From contig JABISU010000234.1 in assembly GCA_018700255.1 (NCBI GenBank), positions 1-17,887 on the forward strand: 17,887 nucleotides of DNA. Reading direction: 5' to 3'. The notes below the pieces were generated by a model. It searched no databases. It saw only the letters and a program-made list of their open reading frames with translations, and had not been told where the DNA came from. Below, in pieces: positions 7,211-14,399 of this stretch (position 1 is its first letter; each line of letters begins with the position of its first letter). The DNA comes from Flavobacteriales bacterium. Its GTDB lineage: Bacteria; Bacteroidota; Bacteroidia; Flavobacteriales; UA16. The translations under genes were made by a program, and so were the position numbers.

Positions 7211-7260
7211 TTTTTAGATGCTATAATGACCTTGTTTCACTAAAGATGTTATTTAACGAA

Positions 7261-8430
7261 TCAATAACTCATCATCAATCTTAAATAAACACCTGTTCCT
7301 ATACCTTTAAAATCATTATTCACTTCCCCAAATGCAGATTGCCCAACCAACATGATGTCCCAATTTTCTTCTATGTTATAAGATATGGACGGCATAAATA
7401 GAAGCATGTTAACTCCTTGCATATAGAATGCAGAAAACGATCCCGTTAGTGTGGGATTAAAGGCTCCGCTAACCTGAGAAAAATAAGTTAGCTTAGAAGG
7501 CATTAAACTTTTAGCAGAAATTCCTTGAATTAAAGATTGAAAAGACCCACTTGAATTACTACCGCTTCCTCCACTATTGTAAAGAACAGAGGCGTTTATA
7601 TATAAACCTTTTTTAAAGGAATAGTCAAAGGTTGTAGAAGCACTAAGAACACCAGCCGTGTCTGCGAATTCTTTTTTCGGGTGGAAATATGTTAATTCAC
7701 CCTTAAAGCCACTTTTTTTAATGTTTCCAGCCCACCCAGCGCCAAGAGCAATGTCAGAGTAGTAATTACCTGCAAGAACCTGGAAATCGTATTTCCATTT
7801 ATTAAACTTCCACAAGCCAGCAATAATCGAACTATCCAAATCCTTACCCGGTTGAACGGCTAGATCGACGGAAGAAAGATCACCTGTGAAGTACTGAAAC
7901 CTTACCGCGTCAACACCAGGGCGTTCTTGATAATCAAAATCAATCAAACTATAAGCATTGAAAAGATCGTTTGGATTCCACGCTAAATTCATTCCCCAAT
8001 TAACTCGTTGTCTACCAATACGAGCTTCCCATTTTGCTGAGATATATTTAAAATATGCTCTATCCAAAATAGAGTGGATAACTAAAGAGTTTTTATCCAA
8101 AAGCACAAAAGAAAGATCAACTTGCCCCAGATCATGATCTAAAAGGCTTCCCAATAAGGGATTTAATTTTGTAGCCTCACCATAGAACACCCTATTTCGC
8201 ATTTCTACAACAGCTGACAAGTTATCAGATAGATTGGCTTTTATTTTAATACGGTTATGGATTAAATTGTCGGTAATAATACTATCTAAGTTTACAAAAG
8301 AAGAAGTATTCATATACTTCACATAACCTCCAATAGTTATCCTGTCTTTTAATGTCTTTTTCTCTATTTCTTGGGCATAAAATAGAGAGCCTGTTAACAT
8401 TAATATTGTAAGCAGGATGTGCTTTATCAT
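7261..8430 (-). CDS. Outer-membrane beta-barrel protein of a LolCDE/MacB-like export operon
   Basis: 389 residues. The signal peptide ends in LFYAQ at about residue 20. The mature part alternates in amphipathic strands throughout (for example 'ITIGGYVKYMN', 'KIKANLSDNLSAVVEMRNRV', 'AYFKYISAKWEARIGRQRVNWGM') and ends in an aromatic (LRLMMSY), as outer-membrane barrels do. 'GRQRVNWG' followed by 'WNPNDLFNAYSLIDFDYQERPGVDAVR' resembles the DUF1302-type and related porin-like proteins often found beside lipid-export machinery. It lacks TonB-box or plug features, so it is not a TonB-dependent receptor. It is the last gene of the operon, 9 bases after the ATPase gene. Its placement suggests it forms or receives the outer-membrane end of the pathway; that role is inferred from context only. 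Confidence 0.82.
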   Translation of the reverse strand: MIKHILLTILMLTGSLFYAQEIEKKTLKDRITIGGYVKYMNTSSFVNLDSIITDNLIHNRIKIKANLSDNLSAVVEMRNRVFYGEATKLNPLLGSLLDHDLGQVDLSFVLLDKNSLVIHSILDRAYFKYISAKWEARIGRQRVNWGMNLAWNPNDLFNAYSLIDFDYQERPGVDAVRFQYFTGDLSSVDLAVQPGKDLDSSIIAGLWKFNKWKYDFQVLAGNYYSDIALGAGWAGNIKKSGFKGELTYFHPKKEFADTAGVLSASTTFDYSFKKGLYINASVLYNSGGSGSNSSGSFQSLIQGISAKSLMPSKLTYFSQVSGAFNPTLTGSFSAFYMQGVNMLLFMPSISYNIEENWDIMLVGQSAFGEVNNDFKGIGTGVYLRLMMSY

Positions 8431-8439
8431 ACTCTGTAG

Positions 8440-9123
8440 TTATTGTGCTACATCAGAAAGAACTTTACCATCTTCTAATGTAATTATGCGTTTAGCTCTA
8501 TCTATCACTCTTTGATCGTGGGTGGAGAAAATAAAGGTCATTTTTTCTTCTTGATTTAACCTGTACATTATATCCAGCAAGTTGGTGGTAGAAGCCGAAT
8601 CAAGATTTGCAGTAGGTTCATCTGCAAGAACAAATTGTGGCTTAGACGCCAAAGCTCTTGCAACAGCAACCCTTTGTTGCTGACCACCAGAAAGCTGTCC
8701 GGGACGCCTACTTAGTTTATCTTCTAACCCAACGGACTCAAGTAACTCAATAGCGCGAGCACTTCTTTTACTAACGGAATCCCCCTGCATAAGCATAATG
8801 AATTCTACATTTTCTTTTGCAGTTAATACCGGGATAAGATTGTAAGCCTGAAAAACAAAACCAATATTTCTAAGCCTAAAGTCAATTAGTTGATTGGACT
8901 TTAATCTAGTAATGTCGGTGTTATTAATCATGACTTTTCCTGAAGTAGGGGTATCTAATCCACCAATCGCATTTAAAAAAGTGGTTTTCCCAGAACCAGA
9001 TGGTCCTACAATTGCGGTGAATTCCCCTTGCTTAAAGTCAATAGACACATCATTGAGAGCGCGGACTTCAACATCTCCTTGCTGGTAGATCTTAAACAGG
9101 TTGTTTGTTTTAATTACATTCAT
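8440..9123 (-). CDS. ABC transporter ATPase, LolD/MacB type
   Basis: 227 residues, the usual size for LolD and related ATPases. Walker A is GPSGSGKT (40-47), the Q-loop is FQAYNL (Q92), the signature is LSGGQQQR (144-151), Walker B is FVLADEP (164-170) with the D-loop NLD, and the H-switch is THD (H202). All catalytic residues are intact. The segment 'LNDVSIDFKQGEF' and the LIPVLTAKENV stretch are typical of the MacB/LolD subfamily, which act as mechanical pumps on periplasmic substrates instead of moving them through the membrane. The start lies 9 bases after the permease stop, and the two permeases just upstream are its obvious partners. Confidence 0.94.
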   Translation of the reverse strand: MNVIKTNNLFKIYQQGDVEVRALNDVSIDFKQGEFTAIVGPSGSGKTTFLNAIGGLDTPTSGKVMINNTDITRLKSNQLIDFRLRNIGFVFQAYNLIPVLTAKENVEFIMLMQGDSVSKRSARAIELLESVGLEDKLSRRPGQLSGGQQQRVAVARALASKPQFVLADEPTANLDSASTTNLLDIMYRLNQEEKMTFIFSTHDQRVIDRAKRIITLEDGKVLSDVAQ

Positions 9124-9132
9124 TTTTTTTAA

Positions 9133-10353
9133 TTACAATGCTCTAACAGCTTCTGCAGGATCTAATTTAAGGGCCCTTCTTGCGGGCAATAAAGAAGAGA
9201 TAAAGGCAACAATTAGTGTCATTATGCTAATATTAAAATAGAGGTTATTAGGTAAGTAAGTGTAAACCCGGGAGCCTATACCAAGAGTTTCCAGACCCTT
9301 CCCAACAACAGAAAGGTCAACACCATACTCTCCAAAATAGGAAATAATCCAATAAGAGAGAGCGATTCCAATTGGGGTTGCTATACATGAAATAAAGACA
9401 GTTTCAAAGAGTATCATAAAAAAGACCTTGGATTTATTCATTCCCACAGACATCAGCATCCCTAGCTCCCTCTTTCTTTCTAGCACAGCCATCAACATAG
9501 TATTGATTATACCAAAAGACAATGCAAGCAAAATAATGCCCATAAATATGTAGATAAAAGTGCTCATCATTTCATCGGCATACCCCAATTCAGGAGAGAT
9601 TTCACTCCAAGTTTCAACTTTGTCTTCAGGAAATACGGTAGATAATTCATCTCTTAGCTCATCAGCATGTTCTAAAGATTGGCATAAAATAGATATTTCG
9701 TGTACTAACCCTGAACGACCTATAGCATTAGCAAGATCGTCTCGTTTCATAAAGATATTTGCTTCATCAAAAAGGGAGCTTGCGGTTTTAAAAACACCCT
9801 CCACCTTTAATTTAATTTTTTGCTGATTTCCGTGTTCATCTACAAAAGTGATATAAAGCTTCTTTTTTATGTCTAGCTTTAGTTTTTCAGCAAGAGCATT
9901 GCCAATTACCACGGGTTTGCTTTTTATTTTAGTGAAATAGGAGCCTTTAATTATACTTTGAGAAATACTGGTAATTTCTTTTTCTTTTTCGGGGTCAATT
10001 CCGATTACTTGAATACCTAAAGATCCATGAGCAGTAGACCCCATCCCTACAACAATGGTTCTCATGGAAGAAGCTTTTACTAATTTGCTATTCTCAATGA
10101 AAGAAACAAGGGTATCTGGTTTAGGTATGACATCTTTAATGTTGTAATTCTCTAGAAAATTAGGATGATGGACTTGCACATGTGAGAGATAGGACTTAAC
10201 AGCGCTGTCCATCCTTTGTTCGTTTAGCCCTAGAGTAAGAGCCATGGTGAAAAACCCAGCCCATAGACCTAGGACTATTGAAGTAATAACGGTAAGACTT
10301 CTTAGCTTATTTCGCCAAACATTTCTCCATGAGATTTTAATAAGCGTCTTCAT
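9133..10353 (-). CDS. FtsX/MacB-fold ABC permease (LolC/LolE-like), second of two
   Basis: 406 residues. The N-terminal coupling segment 'ISWRNVWRNKLRS' leads into TM1 (about 20-40). A periplasmic domain of about 230 residues follows (41-265), then three further membrane segments in the C-terminal third; the segment 'AVLERKRELGMLMSVGM' after TM2 is the classic coupling loop of this fold. It ends with 'PARRALKLDPAEAVRAL', the conserved tail of MacB/LolC/LolE permeases. Such proteins extract or push lipoproteins, lipids or small molecules from the outer face of the inner membrane. Its ATG overlaps the stop of the first permease (10350-10353), so the two are made in step as a likely heterodimer. 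Sequence alone does not tell which is LolC-like and which LolE-like. Confidence 0.9.
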   Translation of the reverse strand: MKTLIKISWRNVWRNKLRSLTVITSIVLGLWAGFFTMALTLGLNEQRMDSAVKSYLSHVQVHHPNFLENYNIKDVIPKPDTLVSFIENSKLVKASSMRTIVVGMGSTAHGSLGIQVIGIDPEKEKEITSISQSIIKGSYFTKIKSKPVVIGNALAEKLKLDIKKKLYITFVDEHGNQQKIKLKVEGVFKTASSLFDEANIFMKRDDLANAIGRSGLVHEISILCQSLEHADELRDELSTVFPEDKVETWSEISPELGYADEMMSTFIYIFMGIILLALSFGIINTMLMAVLERKRELGMLMSVGMNKSKVFFMILFETVFISCIATPIGIALSYWIISYFGEYGVDLSVVGKGLETLGIGSRVYTYLPNNLYFNISIMTLIVAFISSLLPARRALKLDPAEAVRAL

Positions 10354-11564
10354 CTTTTCATTGCTTTAATGGGTTTAAGACGAAGAATAGTGATTGCAGG
10401 ATAGATGCTAATTATTACTGAAATACAAAAGATAATCAAACCATGCGTTAAGGGAATATCATAGGTGCTCATAAAAGGGATAATAGCTTCAAAGCCAAAC
10501 TCTTCCATAACCGCAGCTTGTTCATCGGGAAATCTAAAAGGATAATAATGGTAATATAATATAAGAGGCCTAGAAAGGAGAATGCCTAAGAGGACACCGA
10601 AGCTAGATAAGAATATTGTTTCGTAGATCATAGTAAGCATCAGGTTGATCTTTTTCATACCAATGGAAATAACAACACCAAATTCATATTTCCTTTCTTG
10701 TGTCATCATGAGTACCGTCCCAAAGATTCCAAAGGTTATAATCATGTATAGGATAAAAATCATAATAAGCCCCCCGGCACTATCTGCCTGAATGGTTTGT
10801 TCTAGCCCCGGCATCATTTCTTGCCAAGTCATCACTTCAAAATCATTATTTAATGTAGAGGAGAGCTGAAAAGCCATTCCTCTTTCATCTTCATATTCTT
10901 TCTTATCTATAACAAGATGTGTAATCAAGTTTTCAGCAGAGAGAAACTCTTGAGCAACAGGAAGGCTCATGAAAACACTGATGTTATTTAGTTTTGGGTT
11001 CTTCATTTCCAAAATCCCACTTATTGGATATGCTCCAACTGCTTGCATACCATGATAGCCTTGTCCAATAAATACGAGGGTGTCACCAACGTTTAATCCA
11101 AAAAAATTAGCGACTCCTTTTCCAATATTAATACTCTTGCTTTCTGCCGTTAAGAGCTCACCTTCTAAAAGTCTTTTTTCCCAATTGGCAAGGAGCTTTT
11201 CTTTTTCCGGTTCTATGCCAGTAACAAAAACAAACTTGGACAGGTCTTTATATGAAGAAAGCGAACCACTTTGAATTCGTTGAATTACATTATTTACTCC
11301 GTTAATTTCTTTAACTGTATTGAGGATCTCATCATTAGCTTCAAAAGCATTATCAATAATTTTCTCGTCCCAATATCCACGGGAGTGAACTTGAATGTAT
11401 CCCGAGAAGGACCCCACCACATTTCTAATCATGTTGTCATACATGCCAAGTTGCATGGAGCGCATAAATAGGGACAGAAATACAGCAACAACAATAGCTG
11501 TTATGGTAATAATGCTTCTTTTTTTATTCCTCCAGATGTTTCGCCACGCTAGCTTAATAAGCAT
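10350..11564 (-). CDS. FtsX/MacB-fold ABC permease (LolC/LolE-like), first of two
   Basis: 404 residues with the same plan as its partner: 'LAWRNIWRNKKRSIIT' before TM1, a large periplasmic domain (about 42-265), then TM2-TM4 with the coupling loop 'MTQERKYEFGVVISIGM', and an ending 'ITILRLKPIKAMKR'. Both permeases carry a TW-x-E-x-x-P-x-L segment just before TM2 (here TWQEMMPGLEQ). The two differ widely elsewhere, which points to an old duplication forming a heterodimer, not two separate transporters. It starts 4 bases after the LolA-like gene stop. A periplasmic protein handed over directly from permease to LolA-like carrier would fit, since LolC does this in the classical Lol pathway. Confidence 0.9.
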   Translation of the reverse strand: MLIKLAWRNIWRNKKRSIITITAIVVAVFLSLFMRSMQLGMYDNMIRNVVGSFSGYIQVHSRGYWDEKIIDNAFEANDEILNTVKEINGVNNVIQRIQSGSLSSYKDLSKFVFVTGIEPEKEKLLANWEKRLLEGELLTAESKSINIGKGVANFFGLNVGDTLVFIGQGYHGMQAVGAYPISGILEMKNPKLNNISVFMSLPVAQEFLSAENLITHLVIDKKEYEDERGMAFQLSSTLNNDFEVMTWQEMMPGLEQTIQADSAGGLIMIFILYMIITFGIFGTVLMMTQERKYEFGVVISIGMKKINLMLTMIYETIFLSSFGVLLGILLSRPLILYYHYYPFRFPDEQAAVMEEFGFEAIIPFMSTYDIPLTHGLIIFCISVIISIYPAITILRLKPIKAMKR

Positions 11565-11568
11565 CGTA

Positions 11569-12318
11569 TTATTTTAAACGTGAAACATATTGAGTAGAAA
11601 AATAATTTTCGGGAATTTCGGTATCAAAGTCCCATTTCAGGTATTCAATAACGGTTTTTTGCCCTTCATTCTCAACCGGGATAAACTCCATAACGCTAGG
11701 AAGTTTTTTACCACTAAAGGTTTTAATTTTAGATCCAACCATGCGATTTATCAACTCAAAATCCTCATCATAAAACTCACTTTTTAGCTGCATGAAGTCC
11801 TGTTTATCAATCCAAACAATCACTTTACCCCAAACCACAGCAGCTTCTTCTTTGGGAACGAGCTCTAATTTCCAACAAGGAAGATCTTCTATAGTTTCTT
11901 CGCCTATAATCTTATGCGTATAATCTACAACAGTAGAAGATTGTTTTACGAGATCATCATTAGTCAAATCTGTCCCCATCCAGCTCTGCATCATCATGGA
12001 AGGAGGGAGCTTTATAGTTCTCTCTAAAGAAGGAATGTAGTTCCAAACTTCGTTGCCTCGTTTTAGAAAAACAGACCCTTTTTCTTTTGCAGGAGAAAGG
12101 ACTAGAGAAACTGCATAATCAGAACCAATGGTCCAGTTTTTTAAAGACATGGTTTTCTGCCACCTTGGACGAACAGTAGTAATAGTCATTTCAGAATAAG
12201 AAGATTCACCCCTCATTCGACTATCTGCTTTTTCAATAATCTCAAAGGCATTTTGGGCAGGAATTAATAAAACGGAATTGCAAAGAAGAAATAAGAATAC
12301 AGAAAAGCGAAAGTTCAT
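11569..12318 (-). CDS. LolA-like periplasmic outer-membrane lipoprotein-sorting protein (TP_0789-type family)
   Basis: 249 residues. A signal peptide occupies about residues 1-22 and there is no lipobox cysteine at the cleavage site, so it is a soluble periplasmic protein. It carries the blocks of the LolA-fold family annotated as outer-membrane lipoprotein-sorting protein: 'ADSRMRGESSYSEMTITTVRPRWQK', 'LSPAKEKGSVFLK', 'NYIPSLERTIKLPPSMMMQSW', 'TNDDLVKQSS', 'KEEAAVVWGKVIVWI' and 'EFYDEDFE' (each quoted separately, not contiguous). This family is distinct from classical LolA but shares its open hydrophobic beta-barrel fold and is often encoded with MacB-like or RND pumps. The substrate could be lipoproteins or free lipids. 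It is the first gene of the operon, behind a TAnnTTTG box and an FNR-like palindrome. Confidence 0.9.
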   Translation of the reverse strand: MNFRFSVFLFLLCNSVLLIPAQNAFEIIEKADSRMRGESSYSEMTITTVRPRWQKTMSLKNWTIGSDYAVSLVLSPAKEKGSVFLKRGNEVWNYIPSLERTIKLPPSMMMQSWMGTDLTNDDLVKQSSTVVDYTHKIIGEETIEDLPCWKLELVPKEEAAVVWGKVIVWIDKQDFMQLKSEFYDEDFELINRMVGSKIKTFSGKKLPSVMEFIPVENEGQKTVIEYLKWDFDTEIPENYFSTQYVSRLK

Positions 12319-12364
12319 ATTTAATAATAATAACCTTATTACTCAAGAAGGAATAATAGAGAAA

Positions 12365-12372
12365 CAAATCTA
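12365..12372 (-). promoter_or_regulatory. -7 box TAGATTTG for the LolA/LolCDE-like operon
   Basis: Read on the minus strand this is a perfect TAnnTTTG. With the last base taken as -4, transcription would start near 12361, leaving a leader of about 43 bases before the ATG at 12318. A TTG -33 element is not at the normal spacing; instead a palindrome lies about 40 bases upstream of the start, as expected for an activator-dependent promoter. Confidence 0.6.
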
Positions 12373-12393
12373 AATAAATAATTGTAAATTCTA

Positions 12394-12407
12394 TTGATAA
12401 AAATCAA
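12394..12407. promoter_or_regulatory. FNR/CRP-family operator-like palindrome TTGAT-N4-ATCAA
   Basis: TTGATAAAAATCAA is a perfect match to the FNR-type consensus TTGAT-N4-ATCAA. Its centre (12400.5) is about 40 bases upstream of the predicted start of the minus-strand operon and about 39 upstream of the predicted start of the plus-strand gene. Both positions are close to the -41.5 class II activator position. The gaps to the two -7 boxes are 21 and 20 bases, nearly symmetric. No FNR/CRP-family gene is in the window, and the half-sites are AT-rich, so chance is possible. Confidence 0.5.
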
Positions 12408-12427
12408 AGCTTTCACCTACAGTGTTT

Positions 12428-12435
12428 TACGTTTT
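12428..12435 (+). promoter_or_regulatory. Possible -7 box TACGTTTT for the small T9SS cargo gene
   Basis: TACGTTTT matches 7 of 8 bases of TAnnTTTG. It would start transcription near 12439, leaving about 51 bases before the ATG at 12490. Its distance from the palindrome mirrors that of the opposite promoter, which is the main reason to list it. Confidence 0.35.
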
Positions 12436-12489
12436 CTAGCTTATCGAGAGTTCAACAATTATAACTCTATTGTATTGTAATTCTAGGTT

Positions 12490-13155
12490 ATGAAGAAAAT
12501 ATTGCTCATATTTTTAATACCGTTTATGATTAATGAATCTAAGGCTCAGGGAGTTTGTGATTCAACTTATATGGTATGTGACTCATTGTCCATTGATTCT
12601 GCTTTTATTATTCAGACAAATAATGATTATTGGCTAATGTTTGAGGCGACAGTTAATAATCAACTACTGTATGCACCCACCTTTGTTTTATGCGCGTCAT
12701 CTGACACCCCTCAGTTTGTTGATACAAACATGGGTTTTACAGGAATAGCGGGTCCTTCAACCACAACACTGCACTTTGTGTTTCAGGATTTCAACTTTCC
12801 GATTGGTTATGAGATCGCCGGTGAAATTGTGGTAGACAATTCTAATAGCTCAATCAGCAACTGCTCGATGCCTTTTAGCGTTATTGTCAATGAATTGACT
12901 GTGACAGAAGAGGCTCATTTAGAAAATAGCGTTGAGATTTCCCCTAATCCTACAAATGACCAATTATTAATTAAACTGCAAAATGAGAATGATGAAATTC
13001 TAAAGATTCAATTATTGAGTCTTGCGGGAATAAAACAAAATATTTATTTTTTCGATAACACGATTAATTTAAGCGGGATTATACCTGGGTATTATACCCT
13101 TCATTTAGAGCTAAGCAACGGACAAAGCATCATAAAGAAAATAATAAAAGAATAA
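12490..13155 (+). CDS. Small secreted protein with T9SS type A sorting domain
   Basis: 221 residues. The signal peptide spans residues 1-20 (MKKILLIFLIPFM... ending SKAQ). The mature region (21-140) begins with two cysteine-containing repeats of the form C-D-S and is otherwise an unrecognised beta-rich stretch. Residues 147-221 are a type A (Por secretion tail) sorting domain: SVEISPNPTNDQLLIKL, then LLSLAGI, and an ending IPGYYTLHLELSNGQSIIKKIIK. The protein should be exported by Sec, then by the T9SS, and either released or attached at the surface after tail removal. It is divergent from the LolA-like operon and may share its control region. The coding sequence is very AT-rich, like the neighbouring operon. 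No function can be assigned to the mature part. Confidence 0.85.
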   Translation: MKKILLIFLIPFMINESKAQGVCDSTYMVCDSLSIDSAFIIQTNNDYWLMFEATVNNQLLYAPTFVLCASSDTPQFVDTNMGFTGIAGPSTTTLHFVFQDFNFPIGYEIAGEIVVDNSNSSISNCSMPFSVIVNELTVTEEAHLENSVEISPNPTNDQLLIKLQNENDEILKIQLLSLAGIKQNIYFFDNTINLSGIIPGYYTLHLELSNGQSIIKKIIKE

Positions 13156-13183
13156 CTTCCATCAGGTTGAACAGCAATTTTAC

Positions 13184-13228
13184 TAAAAGGCTTTTATCCC
13201 ATAAAAAGCTTTAAACTCACTTTTTTTT
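13184..13228 (+). terminator. Weak terminator-like hairpin after the T9SS cargo gene
   Basis: GCTTTTAT (13190-13197) pairs with ATAAAAAGC (13201-13209) with one bulged A and a three-base loop. A run of eight T follows at 13221-13228. The gap between stem and T-run is longer than in a standard terminator, so the call is weak. The stronger hairpin at 13281-13306 could also stop this transcript. Apart from these, 13156-13280 holds no gene that I can see. Confidence 0.3.
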
Positions 13229-13280
13229 GAATCACAGTTTCTCCTCTATTGTTACAACAGAAGACCTCGTGTTTAAATAG

Positions 13281-13306
13281 AAAAGCCCCGCATAATGCGA
13301 GGCTTT
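13281..13306 (-). terminator. Terminator of tRNA-Asn (probably works in both directions)
   Basis: On the minus strand AAAGCCTCGCA pairs with TGCGGGGCTTT around a TTA loop, an 11-bp stem with one T-G pair, followed by TTTTC. It begins just after the tRNA 3' end. The plus-strand reading has A-rich and T-rich flanks too (AAAAGCC...GGCTTTAATT), so it can also end the transcript of the T9SS cargo gene. Confidence 0.8.
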
Positions 13307-13311
13307 AATTG

Positions 13312-13385
13312 CTCCCCCTCTTGGACTCGAACCAAGGACCCTCTGATTAACAGTCAGATGCTCTAACCAGCTGAGCTAAGGAGGA
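13312..13385 (-). tRNA. tRNA-Asn (anticodon GTT)
   Basis: 74 bases on the minus strand. Acceptor TCCTCCT pairs with AGGGGGA (one T-G pair), followed by discriminator G73. The D-arm is GCTC-AGCTGGTTAGA-GC. The anticodon arm is TCTGA / CTGTTAA / TCAGA, giving GTT. The T-arm is CTTGG / TTCGAGT / CCAAG. The terminal CCA is not encoded (the bases after G73 read CAA), unlike the tRNA-Leu in this window. Confidence 0.97.
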
Positions 13386-13400
13386 ATTCAGATTGGTGCG

Positions 13401-13431
13401 CAAAAATACGTCAAGGAAGGACATTAAGCAA
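13401..13431 (-). promoter_or_regulatory. Promoter of tRNA-Asn: TTG-N20-TATTTTTG
   Basis: On the minus strand, TTG (13431-13429), a 20-base spacer and TATTTTTG (13408-13401) form a full Bacteroidota -33/-7 promoter with both elements matching. The box ends 15 bases before the tRNA 5' end at 13385. It is the best promoter in the window. Confidence 0.8.
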
Positions 13432-13439
13432 TACTTTTG
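13432..13439 (+). promoter_or_regulatory. -7 box TACTTTTG for the PfkB-family kinase gene
   Basis: A perfect TAnnTTTG on the plus strand, abutting the -33 element of the tRNA-Asn promoter on the other strand. The start would be near 13443, giving a leader of about 33 bases before the ATG at 13476. No matching TTG is seen at 13409-13411. Confidence 0.55.
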
Positions 13440-13475
13440 TACGTCTTATTCTTATTTCAATAAAATAGCTTTTTT

Positions 13476-14399
13476 ATGTCGTTAGTTATTGTCGGTACGG
13501 TTGCCTTTGATTCTATAAAAACACCCTCAGGAAAAGCTGATCGAGTTGTTGGCGGAGCGGCGAGTTATATAGCCTTAGCTGCATCACACTTTGTGAGAGA
13601 ACAAGAATTAATTTCCGTTATTGGAGAGGATTTCCCAGAGGAGTTTTTATCTACACTTAAATCTAGAGGGGTAAACACGAGTGGGTTAGTGACTATTGAA
13701 GGCGGCAAAAGTTTTTTTTGGGAAGGAAGCTATCATGAGGATTTAATAGGAAGAGACACTGTAACAACTGAATTAAACGTTTTAGAAGGGTGGGTTCCGG
13801 TTGTTCCAGAGAGCTCCAAATCTGTGAAATATGTGATGTTAGGCAATCTAGACCCCTCTGTTCAAATGTCGGTTTTAGACCAAATTTCTACTCGACCAGA
13901 TTTGGTAGTTCTTGACACGATGAATTTTTGGATGGATATCGCAATGGATAGCTTAAAAAAAGTTATTTATAAAGTTGATGTTCTAATGATTAACGAAGAA
14001 GAGGCACGACAGCTAACAGGCCTCAAAACCCTACCCATGGCCGCCGCCGCAGTTCATAGAATGGGCCCTAAAACAGTGGTAATAAAAAAAGGAGAGCACG
14101 GAGCTATTATGTTTGAAGAAGGGAAGACCTTTTTCAGCCCAGCTATGCCCTTAGAAAAAGTTATTGATCCAACCGGTGCGGGAGATACATTTGCGGGAGG
14201 CTTTATTGGATATCTAGCACGTTTGGGAGACACTTCGTGGGAGGCAAAAAAACAAGCCGTAGTTGTGGGGTCAGTATTAGCCTCATTTACTTGTGAAGAT
14301 TTTGGCACAAAAAGACTTGTAACCCTTGAAGAGTCTGAATGGCATTCAAGAATGCGCCAGCTTAGAGCTATGGTTAAATTCAGGTCTATTAGGGGGTAA
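13476..14399 (+). CDS. PfkB/ribokinase-family carbohydrate kinase
   Basis: 307 residues, the usual family length. The N-terminal strand MSLVIVGTVAFDSI and the GG motif VVGGAASYIALAASHF match PfkB signature 1. DPTGAGDTFAGGFIGYLA (from residue 231) is signature 2, with D237 as catalytic base in the anion-hole GAGD. 'MINEEEARQLTG' and 'VVIKKGEHGAIMF' are the usual nucleotide-side blocks. The family phosphorylates sugars or nucleosides with ATP in the cytoplasm; the substrate (ribose, fructose, adenosine or other) cannot be told from these motifs. It stands alone on its strand, behind its own promoter box. Its last 11 bases overlap the end of the convergent M23 peptidase gene. Confidence 0.92.
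   Translation: MSLVIVGTVAFDSIKTPSGKADRVVGGAASYIALAASHFVREQELISVIGEDFPEEFLSTLKSRGVNTSGLVTIEGGKSFFWEGSYHEDLIGRDTVTTELNVLEGWVPVVPESSKSVKYVMLGNLDPSVQMSVLDQISTRPDLVVLDTMNFWMDIAMDSLKKVIYKVDVLMINEEEARQLTGLKTLPMAAAAVHRMGPKTVVIKKGEHGAIMFEEGKTFFSPAMPLEKVIDPTGAGDTFAGGFIGYLARLGDTSWEAKKQAVVVGSVLASFTCEDFGTKRLVTLEESEWHSRMRQLRAMVKFRSIRG

Noticed and set aside
7075..7284. Plus-strand open frame of 69 codons over the tRNA-Leu region
   Set aside because: It reads straight through the tRNA gene and its terminator; the apparent peptide is a translation of tRNA sequence.
7090..13385. Attachment-site duplication at tRNA-Leu or tRNA-Asn
   Set aside because: No second copy of either tRNA 3' end was found at the opposite border of the AT-rich block, and no integrase gene is present.
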